DNA from: Mangrovicoccus algicola
GTDB lineage: Bacteria; Pseudomonadota; Alphaproteobacteria; Rhodobacterales; Rhodobacteraceae
Length of the DNA: 42,446 nucleotides
Assembly: GCF_014903745.1 (NCBI RefSeq)
Contig: NZ_JACVXA010000045.1
Span: 1 to 42,446, forward strand
Reading direction: 5' to 3'
The notes under the pieces were generated by a model, which saw nothing but the letters and a program-made list of their open reading frames with translations, made no database searches and was not told where the DNA came from. Both the position numbers and the translations under genes were made by a program. Every line of letters starts with the position of its first letter. The stretch's first letter is position 1. This document shows positions 33,469 to 41,440 of the stretch, one piece after another.

Positions 33469-34542
33469 TCACTGTGGCGGGACCGGGGCGGGAGCGGCGG
33501 CGATCTCCACCGGCGGGGTGCCGGGCGGCTCGGGCGCATCCGGCGCGGCGGCGGTCAGGGGCGGGCGCAGCCCGGCGGCAATCTCGCGCACCGGGGCCTC
33601 CGCCTCGGCGGCGGTCATGCCGGGCCGCAGCCGCGGGTCGTAGAGAAGCTGCAGCAGCAGCAGGTCCTGGTCGGTCAGCCGCGCGTAATCCTCGTCGTCG
33701 TTGAAGATCGAGGGCCGCGCCTCGTGGCTGTCATTGGCCAGCCCCATCCCCTGGGCCAGCTCCTCGTTGAAACAGCTGCGGCGCAGGCGCGGCGGATGCT
33801 CGGCCCGGATGATCGCGACGGCGCGGACATAGGTCTGGGGCGCCTCGGGCGCCGAGAAGGCGACGACCAGGCAGAAAGTGGAGGGCAGGATGTCCAGCAT
33901 CGATTCCAGCACCGGGTCGGAAATGCCGGGCACCAGGCGGCGCAGCTGCGGCCGCAGGGCCAGCCTTTCGGATTCATCGACCACGAAGACGCTGAAATTC
34001 CCGCCCGAGCCGGTCAGGCGCACCGGATGGCCGCTGGCCCCGGCGATCGCGTCCACCACCCCGGCGGCAATGCCGCGATCCGTGTCGCGCTGCGCGGGGG
34101 GCACGGAGGCGCCGAATTGCAGGGAGACCTCCACCGGCGCCGACCAGCGACGCAGGCGGCTGGCGCTTTCGCGCGCGACGAACCCGCCGTCGCTGCCGGG
34201 GGTGTATTCGTCATGCAGCGCGATGCGGATGAAGTTGGTGGCCAGCAGATCGGCATCGATCCCCTCCAGCCCGCCGCCATCCTCGCGCAGCCGTCCCTCG
34301 GAAACCAGCCGCGCCTCCAGCAGGGCATAGCGCCGGGACAGTTCCGCGCTGGTGGCCACGGGCATGTCGCGGATCGGGCCCTCGGCAGGCAGCGGGCTGG
34401 GCTGCGGGCGCGGCGAGGACCGCACGAGGCGCGGCGGCTCGGGCGCAGGGGCAGGGGCGGGCGGGGCCGAGAGGCAGCCCGCCAGGATCAGCAGCAACGC
34501 GGCCTGCGCCGCCGAAAGGGAAACCCGCCCGCAGGGTGCCAT
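33469..34542 (-). CDS. DUF2927 lipoprotein (357 aa)
   Basis: A lipoprotein with lipobox LLLILAGCLS (Cys23) and a Pro-rich linker, then the DUF2927 domain: LLATNFIRIALHDEY, LRRWSAPVEVSLQFG, and the conserved RRSCFNEELAQGMGLANDS followed by PSIFNDDEDYARLTDQD. The helix with EELAQ followed by a Gly-Leu-x-Asn-Asp turn resembles a metallopeptidase-like active site helix, but there is no HExxH; any activity is speculative. The tail is Pro/Ala-rich. It starts 10 bases after the TelA stop, in the same operon. ATG at 34542 follows GAGG. Confidence 0.8.
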   Translation of the reverse strand: MAPCGRVSLSAAQAALLLILAGCLSAPPAPAPAPEPPRLVRSSPRPQPSPLPAEGPIRDMPVATSAELSRRYALLEARLVSEGRLREDGGGLEGIDADLLATNFIRIALHDEYTPGSDGGFVARESASRLRRWSAPVEVSLQFGASVPPAQRDTDRGIAAGVVDAIAGASGHPVRLTGSGGNFSVFVVDESERLALRPQLRRLVPGISDPVLESMLDILPSTFCLVVAFSAPEAPQTYVRAVAIIRAEHPPRLRRSCFNEELAQGMGLANDSHEARPSIFNDDEDYARLTDQDLLLLQLLYDPRLRPGMTAAEAEAPVREIAAGLRPPLTAAAPDAPEPPGTPPVEIAAAPAPVPPQ

Positions 34543-34552
34543 GGCGACCGCC

Positions 34553-35689
34553 TCAGCCCTCGCGCGCCGGCTGCCGCGCCTTCGCCGCGGCCAGGGTATC
34601 GCGCAATTCGTTCTCCATGGTCTGAAGCTCGGCCTCGGCGGCTAGGCGCCGGGCCTTGCCCTGGTCGGCGATGCGCAGGCTGTCCTCGATCGTCGCCACC
34701 AGCTCGGCATTCGCGGTCTTGATCGCCTCGATGTCATAGACGCCGCGCTCGGTCTGCTCGCGCACGGCGGCATTGGCCTGGCGCAGGTTGGCGGCGTTGG
34801 AGGTCAGCAGCTCGTTGGTCAGATCGCCCGCCTCCTTCACCGCCGCCGCCGCCGCGGAGGACCGCTGGATCGTCAGCGCCTGGGCCAGCTGGGTCTCCCA
34901 CAGGGGCACGGTGTTGACGAGCGTGGAATTGATCTTGGTGATCAGCGCCTTGTCGTTTTCCTGCACCAGCCGGATCGAAGGCAGCGACTGCATCGTGACC
35001 TGCCGGGTCAGCTTCAGGTCGTGGACCCGCCGTTCCAGGTCGTCGCGCGCGGCGCGCAGGTCGCGCAGCTCCTGCGCCTTCATCACCTGCGCCTCCTCGG
35101 GGGCGGCGGCGATCTCGGCCTCCTTGGCGGGGATGTCATTGGCATCGATCGCGGCCAGGCGCATCTCGCCGGCCGCGATGTAAAGCGCCAGCTCGTGGTA
35201 GAAATCGAGCGTCTTGCCATAGAGCTGGTCGAGCGCCTTGATGTCCTTCAGCAGCGTGTGCTCGTGCGATTCGAGATTGCTGGTGATCTCGTCGATCTGG
35301 CCCTGCACATCCTCGTACTGGGACATGAATTTCGCCACATCGCCGCGCTTGCCGGTCAGCTTTTCCCACCAGCTGCGCTTGCGGCCGGGATCCAGCTCCT
35401 CGACCGAGAAGCCGCGGATGGTCGCCACCATGTCGCGCAGGCTGTCGCCCGCCGGGCCGAGATCCTTGTTGCGCACATCGGCCAGCATCGCCTGGCTGAT
35501 CGTCTGCAGCTCGGCCTGCGCGGCCGAGCCGAAGCCGATGATCGTGCCGGTATCGTCGATCCGGATCTCGGCCATGCGCCGTTCGATCTCGGCCTGTCTT
35601 TCAGGGGTCGTGGCGGGCAGTTCGGCCGGTTCGGGCAGCGCGGTGGCGGCCGTTTCGGCGATCTCGGCCTGCAGCTTGGTATCGGTCAT
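34553..35689 (-). CDS. telA: TelA/KlaA-family toxic anion resistance protein (378 aa)
   Basis: A soluble, almost entirely helical protein of the TelA family. The core shows IIGFGSAAQAELQTISQAML, SVEELDPGRKRSWWEKLTGK, then long coiled-coil helices through LPSIRLVQENDKALITKINSTLV (given in part) and TVPLWETQLAQAL. The family was named for tellurite resistance on plasmids; chromosomal copies are linked to antibiotic and envelope stress, and the mechanism is unknown. Its ATG overlaps the XpaC stop (ATGA), so the two are translated together, as the pair is in many bacteria. Confidence 0.92.
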   Translation of the reverse strand: MTDTKLQAEIAETAATALPEPAELPATTPERQAEIERRMAEIRIDDTGTIIGFGSAAQAELQTISQAMLADVRNKDLGPAGDSLRDMVATIRGFSVEELDPGRKRSWWEKLTGKRGDVAKFMSQYEDVQGQIDEITSNLESHEHTLLKDIKALDQLYGKTLDFYHELALYIAAGEMRLAAIDANDIPAKEAEIAAAPEEAQVMKAQELRDLRAARDDLERRVHDLKLTRQVTMQSLPSIRLVQENDKALITKINSTLVNTVPLWETQLAQALTIQRSSAAAAAVKEAGDLTNELLTSNAANLRQANAAVREQTERGVYDIEAIKTANAELVATIEDSLRIADQGKARRLAAEAELQTMENELRDTLAAAKARQPAREG

Positions 35690-36576
35690 CCTTCGGTCCT
35701 CGATGGGCTCAGATGGGGCTCTCGCGACAGCCGTTCTCTCAGCACTTCCATCTCGATATCAAGCTGGGAACGGTCGTCCAGTAGCAAAGTTTCGGTCTTC
35801 TTGGAGAAGTTCCGGTCGAGGTCGTCGATCAGCGTCACGAAGGCGGTGCGCGCCTGCGGGTCGCGGCTGCGCGCGGCATAGGCGGCGTATTTCTCGGCCG
35901 CCTCGCGGGCCCCCGAAAGGTAGACCCCCAGATAGCGGCGCGCGGCGGTCAGGTCGCGCGGATCCTGTTCCACCGTGCGGAACATCTCGCGCGCGGTGGC
36001 CTGGAACCGTGCCAGGACCAGCGCCAGCTCGCGATCCCGCAGCGGATCCAGCACGCGGTTCATCGCGGCCAGCTCCGCCTCGGCGCCCTCCACCGCGCGG
36101 GCGACGCGGCCGGACTGGAAATCGTCGCCCGCGATGCCCTTGCTGCGCAGCGGGTCGGGGCCGAAGGCCAGAAGGTGCAGTCCCGCCCCGATGCCGCCCA
36201 GCAGCGTGCCGACCAGCAGCCCGCCCTGCCAGGCGGCGTCGAGGCCGAGGCCTATTCCCATGGCCGCCGCCCCGAAGATCTTGCGCGGGATGGCCGGCCG
36301 GCGGGCGACGCTGCGGGTGTCGTAGGCGGCCTGGGCGCGGATGCCCTCGCGGGTCAGCCAGGCCGCCAGCATCATCGCCCCGAAGGCGCCCAGCCCGGCG
36401 GCCATGCCCAGGGGCGGCTTGAAGAAGGCGGAGATCGCGAACAGGAAGGGCAGCACGAACAGGATGTTCACCCGCGCGCCCAGCCGCGTGGGAACCTTGC
36501 CCTGCCAGGGATGCGTGCGGGGCGCTGCCTGGGCGGCGGGATCGGGGCTATAGCTGCCGGCGTAGCGCCGCGCCAT
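35686..36576 (-). CDS. XpaC-like membrane protein (296 aa)
   Basis: An XpaC/5-bromo-4-chloroindolyl-phosphate-hydrolysis-type protein. Two membrane hairpins lie at about residues 34-75 (VNILFVLPFLFAISAFF, GMAAGLGAFGAMMLAAWL) and 98-135 (FGAAAMGIGLGLDAAW, GGLLVGTLLGGIGAGLHLLAF). A soluble helical domain to the C-terminus follows (RVARAVEGAEAELAAMNRVL, YLGVYLSGAREAAEKYA). The family name comes from a phenotype and does not prove phosphatase activity. Partnering with TelA is a known pairing. ATG at 36576 overlaps the TGA of a 22-codon micropeptide gene (TGATG). Confidence 0.82.
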   Translation of the reverse strand: MARRYAGSYSPDPAAQAAPRTHPWQGKVPTRLGARVNILFVLPFLFAISAFFKPPLGMAAGLGAFGAMMLAAWLTREGIRAQAAYDTRSVARRPAIPRKIFGAAAMGIGLGLDAAWQGGLLVGTLLGGIGAGLHLLAFGPDPLRSKGIAGDDFQSGRVARAVEGAEAELAAMNRVLDPLRDRELALVLARFQATAREMFRTVEQDPRDLTAARRYLGVYLSGAREAAEKYAAYAARSRDPQARTAFVTLIDDLDRNFSKKTETLLLDDRSQLDIEMEVLRERLSREPHLSPSRTEG

Positions 36577-36644
36577 CAGCCAGCCCCCCCGAAAGCCACG
36601 TAGACGATCAGCGCCATGAGCAGAAAGAATGCGATTCGATGCAA
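36576..36644 (-). CDS. 22-aa membrane micropeptide at head of the TelA locus
   Basis: A very short frame, too small for usual gene calling. It starts with TTG at 36644, has GGCGGAG 5-7 bases upstream, and reads MHRIAFFLL...LIVYVAFGGAG: one hydrophobic helix with a basic N-terminus, so the C-terminus would lie outside. An internal ATG at 36617 would give only 13 residues. Its TGA overlaps the XpaC ATG as TGATG, the usual form for reinitiation. It may be a real membrane peptide, a translation-coupling leader, or both. Evidence is the ribosome site, composition and exact overlap. Confidence 0.55.
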   Translation of the reverse strand: MHRIAFFLLMALIVYVAFGGAG

Positions 36645-36772
36645 TTTGGTCTCCGCCTGTCATTCCGGCCCCGCGCCGCCGCGACCCGCGCATCCCGCGC
36701 CGCCGCCGTCCCCGGCGGAAGGGGGCGGCCGAGACGGCGGGACGGCGACCTGCGGGGATCGGGACCCCTTCA

Positions 36773-36800
36773 CAGATAGGGGCGCAGGACGGCGGGGCAA
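36773..36800 (-). promoter_or_regulatory. Promoter of the micropeptide-xpaC-telA operon
   Basis: On the minus strand: -35 TTGCCC, 16-base spacer, -10 TATCTG. Transcription would begin near 36766, giving a leader of about 120 bases before the micropeptide start. Confidence 0.55.
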
Positions 36801-36886
36801 AGTGAAGTTCGGGTGACGATGCGGTTTGCGCGCCTGCCCGCCTGCGGCATGCCGCCGCCGGGCGGGGCCGGACGCGAAAGCGGGCA

Positions 36887-36914
36887 GAAAAGAAAAAGGG
36901 GCGCGATGCGCCCC
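36887..36914 (-). terminator. Intrinsic terminator of infC
   Basis: On the minus strand a GGGGCGC/GCGCCCC stem with a 3-base loop is followed by TTTTTCTTTT. It lies 23 bases after the infC stop and is the clearest minus-strand terminator in the window. The rest of the 293-base gap up to the micropeptide gene holds only the operon promoter at 36773-36800. Confidence 0.9.
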
Positions 36915-36937
36915 CCGTCCCTCCGGTTCCCGCCGCC

Positions 36938-37483
36938 TTACTTGGCGGTGGGGCCGATCATCATGACCATCTGGCGGCCTTCCATCTTCGGCATGTTCTC
37001 GACCTTGCCGATTTCCTTCACATCCTCGGCGACGCGTTCGAGCAGTTCGCGCCCCAGGTTCTGGTGGGCCATCTCGCGGCCGCGGAAGCGCAGGGTGATC
37101 TTCACCTTGTCGCCCTTTTCCAGGAACTTGAAGACGTTCTTCATCTTGACGTCGTAGTCATGGGTGTCGGTCCCCGGACGGAACTTGACTTCCTTGACCT
37201 CGATGATCTTCTGCTTCTTGCGGGCCTCGCTCTCCCGCTTCTGCGTCTCGTACTTGTACTTGCCGAAATCCATGATCTTGCAGACCGGCGGCGTCGCGTT
37301 GGGCGAGATTTCCACCAGGTCGAGGCCTGCGCGTTCGGCAAGTTCCATGCCGCGCGCCGGGGTGCAGAGACCGACGTTTTCGCCGTCTGCACCGATCAGC
37401 CGGATTTCAGGCGCCCGGATCCGTCCATTGATGCGGGGGCCGGTGTCACGCGTCGGGGGCGCGTTATGGGGTCTGCGAGCTAT
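36938..37483 (-). CDS. infC: Translation initiation factor IF-3, ATA start (181 aa)
   Basis: IF-3 binds the 30S subunit and rejects wrong start codons and initiator tRNAs. The N-domain ([22 protein letters not shown]), the linker ([20 protein letters not shown]) and the C-domain ([15 protein letters not shown]) are all present. The first ATG, at 37348, would cut off most of the conserved N-domain. Between it and the upstream stop at 37520-37522 the frame has no ATG, GTG or TTG. The ATA at 37483, with AAGGA 8-9 bases upstream, gives the usual start of related proteins ([10 protein letters not shown]). Rare start codons are how IF-3 controls its own level in other bacteria (E. coli uses AUU). 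Confidence 0.93.
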   Translation of the reverse strand: MARRPHNAPPTRDTGPRINGRIRAPEIRLIGADGENVGLCTPARGMELAERAGLDLVEISPNATPPVCKIMDFGKYKYETQKRESEARKKQKIIEVKEVKFRPGTDTHDYDVKMKNVFKFLEKGDKVKITLRFRGREMAHQNLGRELLERVAEDVKEIGKVENMPKMEGRQMVMMIGPTAK

Positions 37484-37521
37484 GTCAGCGTTCCTTCGAT
37501 AGTGATCGGGATTGGTGCGTC

Positions 37522-37550
37522 AAGATAGTGCCGCGGACGCAGTGTTTCAA
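37522..37550 (-). promoter_or_regulatory. Promoter of infC
   Basis: On the minus strand: -35 TTGAAA, 17-base spacer, -10 TATCTT. It gives a leader of about 30 bases before the ATA start and is the best sigma-70 match seen in the window. Confidence 0.75.
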
Positions 37551-37560
37551 GCGCGATCTG

Positions 37561-37576
37561 CCCCGGTTTCCCGGGG
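37561..37576 (-). terminator. GNRA-loop hairpin after fpr
   Basis: In minus-strand RNA, CCCCGG-GAAA-CCGGGG forms a 6-bp stem closed by a GAAA tetraloop. It lies 41 bases after the fpr stop and upstream of the infC promoter. The T-run lies before, not after, the stem, so it is not a classical terminator but may protect the 3' end. Confidence 0.45.
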
Positions 37577-37617
37577 AAAATCACGCTTTCCGGGCCGCGG
37601 CCGTACCTTTCGGCGGG

Positions 37618-38490
37618 TCAGCCGACGAAGGCCTTCTCGACCACGAAGTGCTGGGGGTCGGAATTGGCGCCTTCCTCCAGCCCGTAGCCCTCGAGGATTT
37701 CCTTGAGGTCCAGGTTCAGCCCCATGGAGCCGCAGATCATCGCCCGGTCGGTGGCCGGATCCATCCGCCCCGCCTCGATGCCCAGGTCGCGGAACGCGGT
37801 GCCGTCCTTGAGCAGGGTGGTGATGCGGCCCATCTTCGGGCTCTCCTCGCGGGTCGTGGTCGGGTAATAGCGGATCTTCTTCCAGAAGCCCTCGCCGATC
37901 AGCTCGTTCAGCAGCTCGTCGGTCTTCAGCCCCTCGATCAGCTCGGCCCCGTAGGTCAGCTCGGCCACGTCGCGGCAGGTATGGGTGATGACGATCTCGT
38001 CGTAATCCTCGTAGGTCTGCGGTTCGCGCAGCAGCGAGGCGAAGGGGGCGAAACCGGTGCCGGTGGAGAAGAACCACAGCCGCTTGCCGGGCAGAAGCGC
38101 ATCATGCACCAGCGTGCCCACGGGTTTCGGGCGCAGGATGATCTGGTCGCCCACCTTCAGGTGCTGCAGCCGCGAGGTCAGCGGGCCGTCCTGCACCTTG
38201 ATCGAGTAGAATTCCAGCTCCTCGTCCCAGGAGGGGGAGGCGATGGAATAGGCGCGCAGCAGCGGCTTCTGCTTGCCGGTCCTGGGATCGGGATCGCCCA
38301 TCAGGCCGATCATGACGAATTCGCCCGAGCGGAAGCGCAGCGATTGCGGCCGGGTGCAGCGGAAGCGGAACAGCCGGTCGGTATAGTGCTGCACCTCGGT
38401 GACGGTCTGCGCGTCGGGCAGGGCCACCGGCTTGGAGGTGATTGCGGAGTCGGTCATGTTGTCTTGAATGGTCATCGTCTCGGCCTTCAT
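37618..38490 (-). CDS. fpr: Ferredoxin/flavodoxin-NADP+ reductase (290 aa)
   Basis: An FAD enzyme that passes electrons between NADPH and ferredoxin or flavodoxin. FAD site: RAYSIASPSWDEELEFYSIK. NADP site: FFSTGTGFAPFASLLREP and AMICGSMGLNLDLKE. The C-terminus is FVVEKAFVG, as in the bacterial Rhodobacter capsulatus-like subclass, to which the whole chain is close. As last gene of the cys operon it probably feeds electrons to the sulfite reductase, which has no flavoprotein subunit here. Starts at 38490, 38475 and 38457 are possible; 38490 has AGGAG upstream. TGCTGC-AAA-GCAGCA at 38506-38520, an inverted repeat, lies in the short gap before it. Confidence 0.93.
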   Translation of the reverse strand: MKAETMTIQDNMTDSAITSKPVALPDAQTVTEVQHYTDRLFRFRCTRPQSLRFRSGEFVMIGLMGDPDPRTGKQKPLLRAYSIASPSWDEELEFYSIKVQDGPLTSRLQHLKVGDQIILRPKPVGTLVHDALLPGKRLWFFSTGTGFAPFASLLREPQTYEDYDEIVITHTCRDVAELTYGAELIEGLKTDELLNELIGEGFWKKIRYYPTTTREESPKMGRITTLLKDGTAFRDLGIEAGRMDPATDRAMICGSMGLNLDLKEILEGYGLEEGANSDPQHFVVEKAFVG

Positions 38491-38556
38491 CGCACGGGCG
38501 GCTCCTGCTGCAAAGCAGCATAAGCGCGCAGCCCGGGGTGGATAGTGGGATCGTGA

Positions 38557-38973
38557 TCAGCCGCGCAGGCGCGCCTGGTGGTGGAATCGGGTCCAGTCGG
38601 CGCGGAAGGCCCACTGGTCTTCGGGCTGGCGATGGGCAAGCTCGTCGGAGATTTCCACCTCGTCGAAGCCCATGCGGCGGGCCATGGCATACTGGTCGGC
38701 GATCACGTGCCCGCGCGCCCGCAGCCGTCCGCGGAACCCCATCCGGCGCAGCTGCCCGGCGATGGTGAAGCCGCGCCCGTCGGAAAAGGCGGGGAAATCC
38801 ACGCGGATCATGTCGATCGCATCGACCCGGTCCTTCAGCGCGGAGACGTCGCCATCGGAGGGAACATCCAGCGACAGCGTGCCCTCATGGTCCGCGGCCA
38901 GTTCGCCCAGGGCGATGAAATCGCCGGTCCAGTCATCTGCGGCAAAGCCGGTATCGGTCACGATCACGCTCAT
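38557..38973 (-). CDS. DUF934 protein of the cys operon (138 aa)
   Basis: A small soluble protein of the DUF934 family, always near sulfate or sulfite reduction genes in proteobacteria and thought to be an accessory factor or oxidoreductase partner, with no proven reaction. Conserved parts: IRVDFPAFSDGRGFTIA, QLRRMGFRGRLRARGHVIADQ and MARRMGFDEVEIS. ATG at 38973 overlaps the cysH stop (ATGA). The longer open frame upstream lies in the cysH gene and is not used. Confidence 0.9.
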   Translation of the reverse strand: MSVIVTDTGFAADDWTGDFIALGELAADHEGTLSLDVPSDGDVSALKDRVDAIDMIRVDFPAFSDGRGFTIAGQLRRMGFRGRLRARGHVIADQYAMARRMGFDEVEISDELAHRQPEDQWAFRADWTRFHHQARLRG

Positions 38974-39725
38974 GCTGCGTCTCCCTTGGGCAGCGGGCCG
39001 CGCACGACCTTGCCGTTGATGAAATGGATGCCGCATTCCTCCTTCTGCGCGTTGCGCCAGCGTCCGGCGCGCGGATCCTCGCCCGGCGCGACCTTGGTCG
39101 TGCAGGGGGCGCAGCCGATGGAGGGATAGCCCTGCGCCACCAGCGGGTGACGGGGCAGGCGGTTGTTTATCATGTAGTCCTGGACATCCTGCGGCGCCCA
39201 GTGGGCCAGCGGGTTGACCTTGATCCGGTCGGGCCCGTCGGCCTCGAAGAAATCCAGCGCCGCGCGGGTCGCGCTCTGGAACCGCTTGCGGCCGGTGATC
39301 CATGCGTCGAAATCCGACAGCGCGGTCTCCAGCGGCACGGTCTTGCGCAGGGTGCAGCAGGCATCGGTGTCGCTGCCGTGCAGAAGTCCGTCCGGGTCCT
39401 GCGCCTCCAGCTGGATGCGCGTGGCGGAGATCCGGCGGATGTCGCTCAGCCCCAGCGCCTCGGCCAGCTCGCCCTGGTAGGCCAGGGTCTCGGGGAATAG
39501 CATATGCGTGTCGATGAACAGCACCGGCGTGGCCGGGTCGATCACCGCCACCATGTGCAGAAGCGCCACCGATTCCGCCCCGAAGCTCGACACCATCGCG
39601 ACCCGCCCGACCTGGGGGTCGGACAGGGCGCGCTCCAGCACGGAGGTGGCGGAGTGATGGCGGTACCTGTCATTCAGATGCGCGACCCGCTCCTCCGTGC
39701 GGGGGAGGGGGGCTTCAAGCGGCAC
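38970..39725 (-). CDS. cysH: Assimilatory adenylyl-sulfate (APS) reductase (251 aa)
   Basis: Reduces activated sulfate to sulfite. The adenylyl-binding loop is SSFGAES (about 46-52). The paired cysteines Cys123-Cys124 in TDACCTLRK and Cys205/Cys208 in GCAPCTTK are the [4Fe-4S] ligands found in APS-using members, so APS rather than PAPS is the likely substrate. The catalytic Cys231 is in the ECGIHF tail. The start is GTG at 39725, overlapping the cysI stop by 11 bases. Electrons would come from thioredoxin or glutaredoxin. Confidence 0.94.
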   Translation of the reverse strand: MPLEAPLPRTEERVAHLNDRYRHHSATSVLERALSDPQVGRVAMVSSFGAESVALLHMVAVIDPATPVLFIDTHMLFPETLAYQGELAEALGLSDIRRISATRIQLEAQDPDGLLHGSDTDACCTLRKTVPLETALSDFDAWITGRKRFQSATRAALDFFEADGPDRIKVNPLAHWAPQDVQDYMINNRLPRHPLVAQGYPSIGCAPCTTKVAPGEDPRAGRWRNAQKEECGIHFINGKVVRGPLPKGDAA

Positions 39726-41391
39726 GGGCCCGCCCCTTCGCGTCCTCGCCGTAAAGCGCGATCTTGAACGGGTTGATGCCCACGCGGCGATAGCAGTCGA
39801 GGAATCGTTCCTCGGCGCTTTCGCGTTCCTTCAGATAGGTCGCGACGATCTTCTCGATCGCCGGCACGATCTCGTCATAGGCGAAGCCCGGCCCCGTGCG
39901 CTCGCCGATCGCGGCCGTCTCGGTGCCGTCGCCGCCCAGGGTGATCTGGTAGTTCTCCACCCCCGCGCGGTCGAGGCCCAGGATGCCGATATGGCCGACA
40001 TGGTGGTGTCCGCAGGCATTGATGCAGCCCGAGATCTTGATCTTCATCTCGCCGATCTCGTGTTCCAGCTTCAGCTCGTCGAAGCGGGTGGCGATCTGTT
40101 CCGCCACGGGGATCGAACGGGCCGTGGCCAGCGCGCAGTAATCCATGCCCGGGCAGGCGATGATGTCCGAGATCAGCCCGACATTGGCCGTGGCCAGCCC
40201 GGCGCGCAGCAGTTCCGCATGGATCACGGGCAGGTCCGACTTGTGGACATGCGGCAGGATCACGTTCTGCTCGTGGCTGATGCGCAGCTCGTCATGGCCG
40301 TAGCGGCGCGCCAGGTCCGCCATCACGCGCATCTGATCGGCCGAGGCGTCGCCCGGGGTCTTGCCATGCGCCTTCAGCGAGATGGTGACGATCGCATAGC
40401 CGTCGATCCGGTGCGCGGCCAGGTTGGTATCCGCCCAGGAGCGGAAGACCGGATCGGCCTCGCGCGCGGCGTCATAGGCCTCCGTCGTGGCGTTGCGGAA
40501 GGCGGGGGCGGCGAATTCCTTCTCGATCCCTGCCAGGATCTCCTGGTCGATGCCGGTGAATTCGGGACGGATCTCGGCATAGCGGGCCTCGACCAGGTCG
40601 CGGAACGTGTCCAGGCCGTTCTCGGCGACGGTGATCTTGATGCGCGCCTTGTACTTGTTGTCGCGCCGTCCCAGCGTGTTGTAGACCGACACGATCGCCT
40701 CGCAATAGGGCAGCAGGTCCGCCTTCGGCACGAAGGGGCTGATGACCTTGCCGATCATCGGCGTCCGGCCCAGCCCGCCGCCGACCAGCACCTCGAAGCC
40801 GGGCTCGCCCGCCTCGTTGCGCACCATGCGCAGGCCGATGTCATGGGCCTTGGTCACGGCGCGGTCATTGGGGCTGCCGGTGACGGCGATCTTGAACTTG
40901 CGTGGCAGGAACTGGAATTCCGGGTGGTCGGTGGACCACTGGCGCAGCAACTCGGCCACGGGACGCGGGTCCTCGATCTCGTCGGCCGCAGCGCCGGCGA
41001 AATGGTCCGCGGTCACGTTGCGGATGGTGTTGCCCGAGGTCTGGATCGCGTGCATCCCGACATCGGCCAGCGCCTCCAGCATCTTCGGCACGTCCGGCAG
41101 CTTGGGCCAGTTGTACTGGATGTTCTGGCGGGTGGTGAAATGGCCGTAGCCCTTGTCCCAGGTCTCGGCGATATGGGCCAGCTGGTCCATCTTGCGGCTG
41201 TCCAGCGTGCCATAGGGGATCGCCACGCGCAGCATGTACGCGTGGAGCTGCAGGTACAGCCCGTTCATCAGGCGCAGGGGCTTGAATTCGTCCTCGGTCA
41301 GCGACCCGTCGATCCGGCGTTCGACCTGCTGGCTGAACTCCGCGACGCGGCGGCGGACGAAAGCATCGTCATACTCGGAATACGTGTACAT
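39715..41391 (-). CDS. cysI: Sulfite reductase hemoprotein (558 aa)
   Basis: Reduces sulfite to sulfide using a siroheme coupled to a [4Fe-4S] cluster. The cluster ligands lie in CPGMDYCALATARS (about residues 416-430) and GCINACGHHHVGHIG (about 455-470). Two ferredoxin-like half domains are visible, with GHFTTRQNIQYNWPKL in the first and ISHEQNVILPHVHKSDLP in the second. It has no flavin domain, so it needs an external reductase, most simply the Fpr encoded three genes later. It could be called a nitrite/sulfite reductase; the operon favours sulfite. ATG at 41391 follows AGGAG. Confidence 0.94.
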   Translation of the reverse strand: MYTYSEYDDAFVRRRVAEFSQQVERRIDGSLTEDEFKPLRLMNGLYLQLHAYMLRVAIPYGTLDSRKMDQLAHIAETWDKGYGHFTTRQNIQYNWPKLPDVPKMLEALADVGMHAIQTSGNTIRNVTADHFAGAAADEIEDPRPVAELLRQWSTDHPEFQFLPRKFKIAVTGSPNDRAVTKAHDIGLRMVRNEAGEPGFEVLVGGGLGRTPMIGKVISPFVPKADLLPYCEAIVSVYNTLGRRDNKYKARIKITVAENGLDTFRDLVEARYAEIRPEFTGIDQEILAGIEKEFAAPAFRNATTEAYDAAREADPVFRSWADTNLAAHRIDGYAIVTISLKAHGKTPGDASADQMRVMADLARRYGHDELRISHEQNVILPHVHKSDLPVIHAELLRAGLATANVGLISDIIACPGMDYCALATARSIPVAEQIATRFDELKLEHEIGEMKIKISGCINACGHHHVGHIGILGLDRAGVENYQITLGGDGTETAAIGERTGPGFAYDEIVPAIEKIVATYLKERESAEERFLDCYRRVGINPFKIALYGEDAKGRARAA

Positions 41392-41440
41392 CGGCGGGCT
41401 CCTGACTGGGGGCTTGCGTGGGCGCGGGGCGTCGCCGGGC

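Noticed and set aside
33469-34542. DUF2927 protein as a zinc peptidase
   Set aside because: The helix with EELAQ is suggestive, but no HExxH or other full metal site can be seen, so catalysis is not claimed.
36938-37348. infC starting at the first ATG (136 aa)
   Set aside because: It would remove the conserved IF-3 N-domain that is clearly encoded just upstream in the same frame.
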